Origin: Eleusine coracana subsp. coracana
Taxonomy: Eukaryota > Streptophyta > Magnoliopsida > Poales > Poaceae
DNA: 64,000 nt
NCBI GenBank assembly: GCA_032690845.1
Contig: CM064431.1
Coordinates: 25,798,300-25,862,299 of the forward strand
Direction of reading: 5' to 3'
The translations under genes and the position numbers were made by a program. Shown here piece after piece: positions 45,730-57,550 of the stretch (positions within the stretch are counted from its first letter, which is position 1; the number at the start of each line of letters is the position of its first letter). Below the pieces are notes generated by a model, which made no database searches, was not told where the DNA came from, and saw only the letters and a program-made list of their open reading frames with translations.

Positions 45730-48037
45730 TCTCTGCCCATGATGGACACTCGGGGCCTAAAGCCCGACCGGGTGGTCCCGAGCAGGGGTCCCCCTGTTGG
45801 GCCTCACGGCTCGCATCTGAGTGGTGGGGAAGATCCGCCCACTCGTAAGGGTAAAGAAGCCCCCCCCCCTCGCTCCAGCGGCTTGCTGAGTTCCTACCTC
45901 AACTGTGGAGTCGAGTCGGAAGAGGCGACGCAACCCTACTCCTCGTGTAGAGACTTCATTCGGCCTCCACGTGGCTACTGCTCGGGGGTCTCGTCCTTTG
46001 GAGCCTGCTGTGGCCATGGTCAAGGCTGCCTGCATTAAGGTGCCCGACTTGCCTATGAAGAAGTGGTGAAGCGCCTTCGCAAGTAAGTCCTTGTCGCTTG
46101 TTATGGTTTCTTTTGGTGTTTTGACTCAATTTCAGGTGTTGATTGTTCTTTTGGTAGGGGTGCCCGAGTGGAGGCAGCACCAAAGTATGTCGTCGCCCCT
46201 TCACCTGCTCCGCCTCTCCCCTCGGAGGTGGAGTCCGAGTCCCTGTTGCAGGCTCGGCCTCTTACCTTGGAGGTGGAGACCGAGTCCCTAGTGCCCGCTC
46301 AGCTTGATTCACTTTGACCGATGCCCTCATAGTCCAGGCCTTTCCTTGGTATTAGTTGGGGGCCAACTCAGCTTCACCGCTCCCAGCGCCAGGCCTTGGT
46401 GGTGATCAGGGTCAACGTGGCGTTGAGGGCCTTGGTTTTGTGCCTGGTGCCTGCGCTAATGACCACATCGACGTGGATGCCAAGTCGGGCACCCGAGGGA
46501 CACCACCGCGTACCCGATCGGTGTCGGAGCAGGTGGTACAGAGTGGGATGATTCCCACTCGGGTTGTGCTTGCAGAAGACGTCTGCCGCAGTGGGCCTCC
46601 CCGTCCCTTGCTCGTGCTAATTGACGAGGCGTGGAGACTACTGCTCGAGTTAGCTTCGTTGACGTTAGCGGCGGCCTCCGACTTGGAGCGGCGGGAGGCT
46701 TCCGCCTCCGCCAAGTGGGCCAAGCTTCGACTCCAGAAGCAGGAGCTGGCCGCGTGGACGGAGTGCCTTAAGTCCACAGAGCAAGAGCTGGCCATGTAGG
46801 CAGAGCGCCTTAAGTCCACGGAAAACTCCTTGCAACTGCAGGAGGAGGGTGTCCAGGAGCAGTGGGACAGTTTGCTAAACTGCGAAGAAGACTTGGAGAA
46901 CCGGGAAGCCGGGCTCCACAGGCAGGAGGATGCGCTGAATACTCACGCGCAACGGCTGGATGAGAGGGAGAAAGTGCTGGCAGAATGCGTGCACCACATG
47001 ACGCAGACGAAGCTGTCCGTCTAAGAAGAGGGGCAACCCTTGCAGCGCACGATGTGGAGGTGGAGGGGCAGTACGTGGCTCTCTTTGAGAAGGAGCTTGC
47101 CGCATCCAATCTTGGGTCACTGGTGGACGTCAGGCTCACCAACTTCCGGGGCCGGCTGCAGGCAGCAGAGGATTCCTACTCCATTTATCGGCTAGCCGTT
47201 CACGTGGAACAGCTAGCGATCCGAGAGGCAGAGGTGGCGACACGGCAAGCGGTGACGGAAGGACAATAGTCCCGTGCTACCACGGAGATGGAGACCACCC
47301 GTGGCTTGGCGGCTGCGGCCGCGATCCGGGTCCGGAGGAAAATGCTGGAGGAGAGTGCCCAGGAGCGTGAGCAGCTAGGGAAGTGGGTCCAAGAGCTCCA
47401 GGATCGCGCCACAATCTGGGCTGATTTGAAGAAAAAAACATCTAGATTGGATCCGTCAGCTTGCAAAATAGCTGGACGAGATGAATCCGGCCACTCCCGC
47501 CAGCGCGCCATCTTCAACTCATCACGGTGTCCGTAGTGCACCTTCCGGCAGCCATACTGTCGCCAAGCTCGAAGCCCTTCTGAACGAGTTGAAGCTGCAG
47601 CGCGTTGCACTGGCACAGAAGGTGGAGGACTCGGGTCTCTTCAATGAGATGGCTCACGGGCTATATGACCGAGTGAACCATGTGCTGAGTCACGGCTGGC
47701 TCGGTGCGCTTCTCGGCCGTTGGAGCCAACGGCGTGGCAATACATCTACGCGCTGTCTCCGATTGCTTAGCTGTTGGAGGGAGTTGCTGCGCGCACCCAT
47801 TCTGTGATGGACGCGAAGGGCCGGCAGCTCCTTCAGGACACACTTACCAAGCTGCTAAGCCTGGCCATAGCCCATGTCCCCGACTTCCCTGTCGAGTTCG
47901 TTGTTGCTGCCGAGCTGCCCACTGACCATGGTGACGCCGTGAAGCACGCCCGACGGCTTGGGAAGGAGTTTGCTGCCTCGTTTGCACGTGAGAGTGATAG
48001 CCCACCTGCGCGTGGGCTTAGAGGCACCTGTGCCTGA
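45730..48037 (+). pseudogene. 'Putative gypsy type transposon' protein, 3' part with long coiled coil
   Basis: Continues the plus-strand element after the TCAAC insertion. A Pro/Ser/Gly-rich linker (45739-46350) leads to RPLLVLIDEAWRLLLELASL and a long heptad-rich coiled coil (46590-47450; for example LERREASASAKWAKLRLQKQ, then EDLENREAGLHRQEDALN). A second helical domain follows (47760-48037; LTKLLSLAIAHVPDFPVEFV). Stops at 46796-46798, near 47022, at 47267-47269 and elsewhere, plus frameshifts, make it non-functional. Coiled coils of this style are usual at the C-terminus of these elements. No function is known. Confidence 0.7.
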
Positions 48038-49046
48038 AACATGTATCCTGCACGACAGAGAAAGCTTTTTAAGTTGTTAAGTTTTTGCCCCTCGCTGTTT
48101 ATCGTGTTGCCTCCCTCCTAGTTCCGATATCGACTCGAACTTCTTATGCACTGACGCACAGTCCGACGGGGTTCCATAATTGAATTATGCACGACACTTG
48201 TCTTTCTGTATTTCCAAGTCTTTCCGTTTACCGTCGCTTTAGGAATCACTTGTCAATTTTCGTTAGAACAAACGGGAAGCAAGATCACAGCCCTTCAGGT
48301 TTGATTGTCGGTCGTTAATTAGTCGAGCAAAGGTTTCATTAATGTCAAAAGCAAAAAAAAAGCTGCGAGGAAGGATATAGGGGGTGCCTTGGTGACAGGG
48401 GCCTGGTGGCTTCGAATGTACGCATCCTAAACCGAGGAGTGGCTCTGTTCCAGTGCTGTGGCGTATTGGCGGGCCCGGCAGGGCACGGTTTCTTAACCGC
48501 CCTGTGATGTTAGGCTTCGGGTGGATCCAGTGACTTGTCGTGAGTCACTGCGAGTGGGTTCGCGTAGCTGTTACCCCGCTCATCAGTGAGGCTGACTTAA
48601 GGGACGGGGTTCCACTGACTTAACCCCCTTTCAGGAAAAAAAAACACGAACGAGTTGTGGTTTACCCACAATACTATCGGTTAACATACCAGCAGGCAAC
48701 TCGGAACTCCATGTTAGCTCAGCTCATGTAAACCTCTCTCCGCTAGGTGCAACCACTGTGCAAGTGAGAGATTATTGAGAATTTGCCATCGTAAACCATA
48801 TTTGATCCTTCCCAGTTGACCTGTTCAAAGGAAAATACCTAACCTACCAGTAGCCAATTCGGGCCTCCTTGTTGAGCTCTGCTCACTTAAACCTCTCTCC
48901 GCTATGCGCTACCGTGCTCACGTAAACCTTGTAAGCAAACTAGAGATAGCATCCTATTCAAACTCCTTCGACTCTTTCCTAAACAATTCAAAGTCTCCAA
49001 AACTGATCTATACTTTTACATATTTTCTAGCTTTCAATCAGTTAAA
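48038..49046. other. 3' region of the plus-strand element grading into gene flank
   Basis: No coding sequence seen. The first 600 bp (including GGCACGGTTTCTTAACCGCC near 48484) look like untranslated retroelement sequence. No 3' LTR matching 39735-40143 was found. The border with host DNA lies somewhere between about 48640 and 49046. Confidence 0.4.
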
Positions 49047-49196
49047 CTTTTATTCTAAACATTCCAATCTGACCCCTAGCCACTTTGGAAAGGGCCATCA
49101 GCTATACTTTTATTCTAAACATTCCAATCTAATCCCTAGCCACTTTTGAAAAGGCCAGCAGCTATACTTTTATTCTAAACATTCGAATCTGATCCC
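49047..49196. repeat. 60 bp tandem repeat, 2.5 copies
   Basis: The block TTTTATTCTAAACATTC recurs at exact 60-base spacing (tattctaaac at 49051, 49111 and 49171), with CCTAGCCACTTT and GGCCA(T/G)CAGCTATA between. It lies about 250 bp beyond the stop codon of the XH-domain gene, so it may be in its 3' flank. Confidence 0.85.
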
Positions 49197-49448
49197 ACTA
49201 GCGAGGTTATTTCGTGATTTGTTTGAATGGTTAGTTCCTCTGGATGAACTAATAGGAAAACAATTAGTTCTATGATGGATTAACAACCACTTTTTTATAA
49301 ACTACAATGCATCGTCCAACAACAGGGCGTAACAATTAGTCAGCTACCAATTAGTTGCCTTGATCCGAGGACCTAGGTAGGCAGGACGACGCGATACATA
49401 TACACACACCTTATACAACTACTAGGCAAATCCTAAGCTTGTCGATAA

Positions 49449-49673
49449 TCAGTCTTGGCGCTTCCTCTTGGAATTACTGTATGTTTTCATAACGAACTGC
49501 ACAGATTCCGCGAGTGTCGCTTTGTGGTCTTCCTTGTAGTTCCATACCTCCAATGCAGGTTCTTCCTTGTATTCATTTGTCTCATGCAGCGCCATTTTTA
49601 CAATGGAATAGATTGCTTCACCATGCTTTACTTGTATGTCAAGGAGCTTCGCATCTTCTTCGTCGATAACTTG
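49449..49673 (-). CDS. XH-domain gene, last exon
   Basis: Starts after an AG acceptor (GTGTAG just upstream on the minus strand) with QVIDEEDAKLLDIQVKHGEA. It continues through IVKMALHETNEYKEEPALEV and WNYKEDHKATLAESVQFVMK to a basic tail and a TGA at 49449-49451. The order IDEED, LNEYN-like HETNEY, and W-N-x-KE-x-x-KATL is diagnostic of the XH domain. No stop or frameshift is present in this exon. Confidence 0.88.
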   Translation of the reverse strand, partial: QVIDEEDAKLLDIQVKHGEAIYSIVKMALHETNEYKEEPALEVWNYKEDHKATLAESVQFVMKTYSNSKRKRQD

Positions 49674-49801
49674 CTACACTGTTACCACATGCATCATTAG
49701 ATAGATTCGATATCCAGATATACAAGGGCGGTTCAATACAAAACAACACAAGAGAGGTGTTTTGAAAAACAAGAATGCTATAGAGGTAGAAAGGGACAAA
49801 C
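49674..49801 (-). other. Intron of the XH-domain gene
   Basis: 128 bp between a GT donor at 49801-49800 (ATG/GTTTG) and an AG acceptor at 49675-49674, T-rich in its second half on the minus strand. Removal keeps the XH frame open. Confidence 0.75.
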
Positions 49802-49902
49802 CATCACATTGCTGTCGATCTCGACGTTCTTATAAGGGTGCCATTCAGGATCTTTTATCTCACCCTGCAACTGGGATAATAAGAGCCTTGCCTCGCCCGC
49901 AT
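49802..49902 (-). CDS. XH-domain exon, part 3' of the CACTA insertion
   Basis: Minus strand: LLLSQLQGEIKDPEWHPYKN then VEIDSNVM to the GT donor. 'DPEWHP[YF]K' is the core signature of the XH domain. Bases 49900-49902 (CAT) are one copy of the presumed 3 bp target duplication of the CACTA element. Confidence 0.88.
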
Positions 49903-50326
49903 CACTACAAGAAATCCGGGCTAACGCAACGCCCCAAAAATATTGCAAAAAGGTCATTTGTGTTGCAATATCAACAGATCACAATCTTTTTTTATCGTTG
50001 ACAGACGTTGCTAATTCCTCCGATGCAATAGCCTATCGCATCACCATTATAAGGAGCTGCAATTAATATCATGTGTTGCAACGAGGGGCGGTGTTGAGAA
50101 AGGATGTAAATGCAACGACCATGAGTGTTGCATGGTTGGCGCTGACAACCATGGTCGTTATTGCTATTTGTCTTTATTGCAACAACATATGATGGTTGCA
50201 AGCAACCACGATTGCAATGCATAGGTACTTTTGCAAATACATTATAATGCAACAACACATAGCAGTTGCAGGCAAGCATGATTGCAACGCATGGGTACTA
50301 TCGCAAATACATTATAATGCAACAAC

Positions 50327-52193
50327 TGAAGGATCGAGAAGGCGGCCAGAGGGGGGGGGGTTGAATGGGAGCCAATAAAAACTCTTTCACAAGAACTTGG
50401 CCTATGTCCTAATTTTAACCCAAGCCAACCTCTAAATAGATCACCAAGATTACACACACCAACTTGTGATGTGCTAACCCTAGAAGTGGTCAACAATAGC
50501 AGCGGAACATAGCAAAAACAAAGGAGAACTGCAAGGACCCGAACCTGTCAAAGAAGCACGCTAAAACAAACTTACTGAACATCAGGCATTGGTAGTGCCA
50601 ATAGGCACCATCAGCAGTGCCGGTTTGCACATCAGTAGTGCCGGTTAACAGAAGGAGCAAAGCTACTGGAACACACAGGCAGAGCGCACCGACAGTGCCG
50701 ATCAACACATCGGTAGTGCCGATCCGGGGAAGACGCAAGCCATCGGTAGTGCCGATCGTGGCATCGATAGTGCTGATCTGGGCTCTATCTCCTTTCAGAG
50801 ATTGGTAGTGCCGATCGACAGTTTTCAGAACCAAAAACTGAACCCAAAACTCGGCAAGAAAATTGCCAAAACCAAATCAAATCAACTCCAAAAATCATGA
50901 AACTTGGACAGAAGATGTCTCATGGTAGGACATTCCTTCTTCAAGTGGAATCACACAAAAAGCTCAACAATTCATCATGAATTTTGGTTTCGACCGAAGA
51001 CTTTAGGTTTTGAATGTTCTTGAGGAAATCCACCAAATTGAGAATGCTCTTGCCTAGGATTCAATCAAAGATCTATCAAGGAATGTTTAGGCATGTCCTA
51101 GTATCAAGATCCCTCAAGAAATTCGTACCAAAACCCACTCAAAAACGAGATAAAAAATCTCCATGAAAATAGCTTGGAAATAAAGAAAAAGAGAAATTCG
51201 GGATTTAGGGAGAGAGGAAGATCTTGAGCACAAAATTGAATCTCATATCATTGATCCTTACATAGAAGATTCATGGACACATGGCTAGGAATCCACCCTC
51301 TTCCTCCCACTATTTGGAAGAGAAAGAGATGTCTCTCACACACCCTCTCCTCTCCACTAAATCATAAAGACCTCTCCTAGCACTTTGAAATGAACACCTA
51401 GCAAGCCTAATGGAAAGAGAGGTACCTCTTTCACCAGCCCTACCTCTCCTTATATAGGCCTAGGGTCTAAGACAACTCTACCCTTGACCTATAGTACATT
51501 GCCAGCTACCACCGGGGGCAAAACCGTCCAACTCTTTTTCCTTCGCCCGAACACCATCGAGCCCTTCGCAACTTTGCTTCGCCTCGACGCAAGCTCCACG
51601 ATGGTTCCACGTGCACCTCCCATCACCCCCACCGGTTTTGAGGCCCAAACCGGGAAATCGCCATGCCGCCTCTCAAAGTGTGACTTCTTGATCTTGACAC
51701 GTGTCACCTCGTTCTGTGATCCTCCTCATCGGCAAGTCTCTCCCGCTTCTGGCCCATTCGAAGCCTCTACTTGCACTGATGCTCGATCACCTTCACTTGG
51801 TCAACCTCACCATCTAGATCAACACCCACGGTTTTGAGGCTCAACCGCGAAATCGTCCATGCTTCTTGCCTCTCCACGTGTACGGTGTGGATCACCCTTG
51901 ACTTCACCCGACCTCCTGATCGTCTGGCCCCAAGTCTCCTACTTGTGCCCGATCCTCTCGCCGTTGACCGCCAAGTTGACTCCAGTGACCTAAACATCAT
52001 GAGACAAGTAAACACATTTCCCATCTCCTACAGACTCTCCAACATCCTCACCAACTCCGGTTAGTCAAAACCATGACATGCACAAACTCATGCAATCACT
52101 AGATTCCCGCATTTCAACTCAAACACCAAATCAACCATTGTCAATTACTCATCACATATAGCAAACCATGGCACATATCCACATGGTTTCTCG
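50327..52193 (-). mobile_element. Solo copia LTR (same family as 6793-37001), target duplication ACAAC
   Basis: 1867 bp, starting TGAAGGATCGAG and ending CATGGTTTCTCG on the plus strand, flanked by ACAAC at 50322-50326 and 52194-52198. It sits in the TGCAAC-rich DNA of the CACTA element. It contains the palindrome array (about 50580-50815). It is the only uninterrupted copy of this LTR in the window and serves to reassemble the split copia 5' LTR. Confidence 0.92.
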
Positions 52194-53539
52194 ACAACAC
52201 ACAGTAGTTGCAAGCAAGCATGACTGCAACGCATGGGTACTGTCGCAAATACATTATAATGCAACAATATATGATAGTGGAAATTTCATTTATGATGTTG
52301 CAATATACTCATAGAAATCCCAACCAATTTTGTGTTGTTGCTATACACTTAAAGAGTATCACAACGCAATGGAGGTTGTTGGAATATGAGCATAGGATAT
52401 CACAATGACGTATGAATCATTGCAATATACGTAAAAGATATAACAATGGATAATGAGTCATCGCAATATGTTTAATAGATTTTGCAACAATGTACGAGTC
52501 ATTGCTGGATACCTAAAAGATATGGCAACAGATTATTAGTCGTGGCTATATGCTTACAGGAAATCACAACGGAGTTAGAGTGGTGGCAATTTTTGTACAA
52601 GGTAATTGCAACACAATAATTGTGGTCTCTATATGATTATATTGCATTAATTGTAAATCGTTGTAACAACAAGGTGTAGCATCAGATCATGGCCGTCACA
52701 ATAGGAAAAAGGCCGCCAATTATTTTGTGGTTTTTGCAACCATATTATATTGGTAATGCAATAGAAGAATATATTCCAAAATTGAAACTGATCCAATATT
52801 ACATATAGTACTAATGATATCAAATCCATTATTCACGCTTACAACCAAACATTTATTGTTGCTACACCAGAATGTTCCCTAACTCACGAAATAAAATTTC
52901 TAGAGAAGCTAAAAAAACTCAATCACATGATCTTAATCCTAATGACACCGGAATGCTGAAGACCTCTCTTGTATCACCATATGAATGTAGTTCTGCACAT
53001 TTAATAGAAAGATTATAAATTGACAAGGTTATTGTTATTTAATTAGGAGGCCATAAACAAACAATCATGTCATTTACGTTCTAATATTAAGGGCTTGCAT
53101 TCCCTGTACATGATCAAAAACAAAGTTTGTGGTGACAAGAGATAATTACAGTTACTTGTATATATACATTTCCTTCAAATGAACAGACAAGACAATATGA
53201 ATTGGCATAGGAAAAATATTGTCACTTTGCCCTTGTTTGTACCTGTTGTTTTTTGTTTCGTCCTCACATTTTAGCACCCGCTAAAAGCTGGTGTCTACTT
53301 ATGTATGTGGGTGCTGCACCACCATTTCCAGCTTTGTCACTGAACAGATTCTTTGAAATTTTGGAAGGTCTTGGACTGTTGCTTGGTGGAATATATCATT
53401 TCTCTACAGTGATAATGCTTCTTGGCTCAATCTGGATTATAGAGTTATTTGTACAATGTTAGCTTCAATTTTTATGCTCAAACCAATCATAAAGTTTCAG
53501 AATGGTTGATCAAGTTGGTTACCTGATTCGGTGTTTCTT

Positions 53540-55049
53540 CCCTCTGCATTAATGTTGCATCATTGTTATCTTCAGTGCTAGCAACATGACGTTCTGTTGT
53601 ATTCTTGAGTTCATTGGTCCTATCTTCATCCAATGTTGTATTGTTGTTGATTTGAGAGCTCACAAGGTCATCTTGTGGTGCTTCATCAGTTTTAATACTA
53701 AGTTGCGCATGTATAACAAAAAAGGCAACTAAATGAGCAATGTTATATTGTTAGTAGAATCCAAAACATCAGAATAGTAATATTTTATTACATAATGCTA
53801 ACAGCAGAGTACTCATGGAGATTAGATTGTTTAGAACAGTACTAATATCTATCATTATCATATAGTTAAACTTGTAAAAATTATGATATTATTACCTCAT
53901 GGACGGGTGCACTATTTTGGTTCTGTGCTAACATTGCTTTGACATTCTGCATCATTGATTGTGTAATTGATGCTTCAATTTGTTTTTTCTCTTGTTCGTT
54001 TTTAGCAGCTCTCTTCGCAAGTAGTTCTTTTAACCTCTAAATTTCACATGCCTGTTCCTCAACTCTCTCCTGTAGTAGTTGGTTCTTATTTGGATTTGAC
54101 AAATAACCATGCCCATGTGGCTTGGTTGACTTGGCTCCTGTTATTTCCTTGTATGTTGCCTAGAAAACAATGTTTTCTTTAACAACTCCAAATGTTATGC
54201 TTGGTGAGCCTTCATCACCCAACATATCTGAATTTGTCATTGACAATTTCCTGGCAGCACTTAGCTGAGTGACAAAATGAATAGTATAAATCAGTAAAGT
54301 ACATATATTGCAACCAAAAACAAAACCTGTAACATGGAAGCAAATTTAAAATGAAAATACTCACATAGATACTCTGGGACATCTCATTTGACCATTTTCC
54401 CTGCTTGGTGTGACTAATCTTGAACAGTTCCATTGGTCCTGGTTCAACTCCAGTTTCTATGTCTCTCTACGATTGCAATAGTGAATTTCAACAATGTGTT
54501 ATTGTCTAATGTAGGATGAGGTGACAAAATAATGCAACAAATATTCACCATTTCCTAGCTACACCGAGAGAAAGGTTTAGAACCCATGCAATGCATGGTT
54601 TTCATCTGTTGACGATTGCTAGAGTTCTGACTCATAATCTTCTGCAATTTATGAACAAGAAAAGTTTATTAATTATTGTTAATAAGTAACTATAGTGCAG
54701 GCATAAACCCAAGAAAATGATGCTAAACTTTTTTAAAGGGCAAGATAAGATATTCGTTGTTAAAATCCGTATAAATACTCATGTGGCCAAGATTTAACAA
54801 TATATTGATCAAAACAACGAGGAACTATGTGCCTGTTACATATCATTTAACATGGTAAGATAGTTTTGGCACAGCCATTATGCTGCATGCATGGACAAAT
54901 TTCTGAAATACATTTATCTTGCATGTTCATATCTGAATAGGTTATGAATGATTACATTTGCATTGTAACTTATAGTTAAAAGTGATTATATGATATCAGC
55001 TTATACATCATGATTAATAATATACCGTAGAATGGCACCAGCATGTATA
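53540..55049 (-). pseudogene. CACTA transposase-associated gene, C-terminal exons
   Basis: On the minus strand, exon-like pieces read KIMSQNSSNRQQMKTMHCMG then SKPFSRCS (about 54640-54560), ELFKISHTKQGKWSNEMSQS (about 54425), then SMTNSDMLGDEGSPSITFGV (about 54245-54185) and a final coiled coil AKRAAKNEQEKKQIEASITQ (about 54015). This series (GSKPF, then 'FK..HT...G', then a terminal coiled coil) matches the plant Ptta/En/Spm transposase family. Stops interrupt it. Confidence 0.7.
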
Positions 55050-55170
55050 CTATATGTAGGATAGTTATAGAAGAAAATAAAATATTATTATTAAGTAATA
55101 GACTTCTGTAGTTAGCAAATAAGAAAAGTTTATTAATTAATGATTACTAATAACTAATAATGAGAGAGCT

Positions 55171-56648
55171 TCAGTTGTTAAAATTTTTAAAATTGTGGCA
55201 TACCTTGAACTTTTGGGTTCCAAAGTACTCGCACAGGTAGTGCCACTCCACACGGTCTAGTTCTTCTGGCTTATGTCTCATTCTCGCATCGTAACTATCG
55301 TGTGCCCTGTAGGTAGCACTCACACCTGACTGCCCTCCTTTGTAGCGTTCTTTGGCAATCTTCCATATAAATTCTCCAGAAACATTATTGTCTCCATTTC
55401 CCATCCACTATGTTAGAAATAAAACATATAAGTACAATATAAATAAGAGATTACTATTGCATAGCAGGTTGTAACTATAAAATATGGCCCACTCATTAAC
55501 ATATCGATATAAAATCTGCAATCATTTTTTTCACTTCCTTAGCGACTTGTTTCTAATATTTAACTCTAATGAGGGCTGCATCCAACCTTATCATCCAAAC
55601 AATTTCATCTACCTTGTCATCCAATATTTAACTAGACGCTGACGTGTGTTATTTATGAATTGCCTATTAAAACCTCTACGAAGCAAGTGCAATGCAAACT
55701 CGTCTCTTGTTCTGTGTGCCATGCAACCACAGTCATGACATGGACATGATGCACTGTCTCTTGGATACTTTTCTTCAAAAGTTTCCTCCATGAATTTCTC
55801 AAATCCACTCTGCCATCTATCATAGGCAACAACATCCAACTATCATATACACTCTCATCCATTGGACAAAATCAACCAAAAACATCAGGCTGCTGGACAC
55901 CAAATTTTTATAATTCCTAACAATGGCAAAAGGGTACTCGATCAGTACTAAAATAGGCCAATATTTAGTAACTAACATAAATACATGTATAAACTGATGA
56001 GCTCAATTTTTATGAACAGGAGCGACGATATATACCTTAATGAACAATTCTTCCTTCCAGAGTGATGTTGACCGAGATATATGGACGAGTAATAACAGGG
56101 GACTCTTAGCCTACCAAAGCAGCAATAACAATGGTTAAGTAACAATTGAATTACACATGAGATACATCAAGCAAAATATGCCATCTCTACAAAAATGACC
56201 ATTGGTCGTCATAAAAATATAAAACCAAAAACAGACCGGAGTATCTCTAAAATCTCAAGTTCAAATACTGGACAGTTTTGTGCTTCATCAACACTTTCAT
56301 AGAATAGCTGTCACATGAGTTAACAAAAACATATGTAGATCCTTTTTTTCATTAACAAAAAAGGAACTTAGAACTGATGACTTGAATAAAAGCATATGTA
56401 TTGTTACAAAAAAAAATGGGTACACTAAACATAAAAGGGTGAAGGAACAAAAGTTAATGGCACTGAAATCCCTGATTACATACTAAAATTGATTTGGACA
56501 TTCTTGTGTGCATTCTTACCTTCTCATGGTTGTAGTTAGACTTGATTAACCTATCACAATTAACATCTAACCTCTGTAGAATCTGCCACACACTATATGC
56601 CTCAATTACTAATAAAATGTGCAATAGGAGAGTTTCAGCCATGGTCAC
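55171..56648 (-). pseudogene. CACTA transposase-associated gene, N-terminal exons (copy 1)
   Basis: Sense minus. Exon-like pieces: MAETLLLHILLVIEAYSVWQ (from 56642, good ATG context ACCATGGC, GT donor near 56519); a piece with SPLLLLVHISRSTSLWKEEL (about 56115-56040, AG and GT bounded); the transposase-associated domain MDESVYDSWM... with CPCHDCGCMAHRTRDEFALH (55862-55609); and GQSGVSATYRAHDSYDARMR then LCEYFGTQKFKVC (55404-55171). The Cys/His-rich element is the plant transposon-associated domain at the N-terminus of CACTA proteins. The first two pieces do not look like transposase and might be captured exons. Confidence 0.65.
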
Positions 56649-57194
56649 ACCTTTTTTGGATTAGAGATCGGTTTAGTCGTTTGCTTCAGCCGAGGACGTG
56701 TGATCGTGTGGTGATCGTGGGCGATCGGCTACACATCGGCTCGATCTTCGACTGCTGCTCGGCAACCCGCGACGATCCGGCTAGACATGTTTCTCATACC
56801 GCTCGATCGGTTGGCCAAGTGATTATATCGTGGAGCCTGCACGTCTCATGCATCTCATGGTTCTACTCGGGGATTGTGGAGAGGATAGGAGGAAAGAAGA
56901 GAACAAAGAAGGAACGTGAAAGAAGTTGTGTGGGGGTCCAATTATGACGTGGACAGGCAGAAGTCACTCGTACCGTTTTTTCTTCGTACACCTAGCATGG
57001 CCCTTTTAATCTAATTAAACATGCATGGTATATTGGACCACTATGTTACGAAAATAAGCATGCATAACATTGGTTTGGCTAGGTTATAAAAAATTGCATG
57101 GCATTGGTTTGACTATGTTCTAAGCAGTCATGAACGAGTCGGAGTCTCTCTCTCGAGCATCTTCTTCTCCAACATGGTCACGCGCCTCCTCGCT

Positions 57195-57420
57195 TTCGCC
57201 TTCCACGCCATCATGGTCCCGATGGTCGACGACGAGCACGTCCTCATGCTCCCGGCGTGCATCCCCGGGTTCCACGCTATCGCACGCCAGGTGGAAGACA
57301 ACAAGTGCATCCGCGTGCTCCTGGCGTGCGGCCTCGGATTCCACGCCACCCCACGCCTAGTGGCTGACGTCTTGTGCGTCCTGCTCAATGTGGTGACATG
57401 CGGTCTTGATCCGGTGGTGT
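57195..57420 (+). repeat. 69 bp GC-rich tandem repeat, about 3 units (copy 1)
   Basis: Three consecutive 69-base units beginning TTCCACGC (57201, 57270, 57339) read on the plus strand as 23-residue repeats starting Phe-His-Ala and containing a VLxLxxC block. The minus strand is open as well. GC content is far above the AT-rich surroundings. It recurs at about 60425-60640. Confidence 0.75.
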
Positions 57421-57477
57421 GCGGTCTCGATCCGGTGGCGTGGCGCCGCTATATCCTTTTATTTTTAGCTGTGATTT

Positions 57478-57550
57478 TGTAGAGGCGGGATGACTAACCC
57501 GCCGCTACAGTATTTTTGGCCCGCCTCTATAGAGGCTTTCTGTGATAGTG
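57478..57550. mobile_element. Terminus of a second CACTA-type element
   Basis: The minus strand at 57550 begins CACTATCACAGAAAGCC and then shows alternating GCGGG and CCCGC blocks (GGCGGGCC, GGCGGGTT, CCCGCC), typical subterminal repeats. The second copy (60702-60774) begins CACTACCACAGAAAGCC. The matching opposite end was not found, so this is a fragment. Confidence 0.55.

Noticed and set aside
49047..49196. Regularly spaced repeats resembling a CRISPR array
   Set aside because: A head-to-tail 60 bp tandem repeat in plant DNA without distinct spacers.
53253..53462. 69-codon plus-strand frame with hydrophobic residues
   Set aside because: Opposite strand to the decayed CACTA gene, no start context or homologous motif; chance frame.
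57478..57550. GC-rich hairpins as a possible terminator or small RNA gene
   Set aside because: The alternating GCGGG/CCCGC blocks fit CACTA subterminal repeats better, next to a CACTA-type end.
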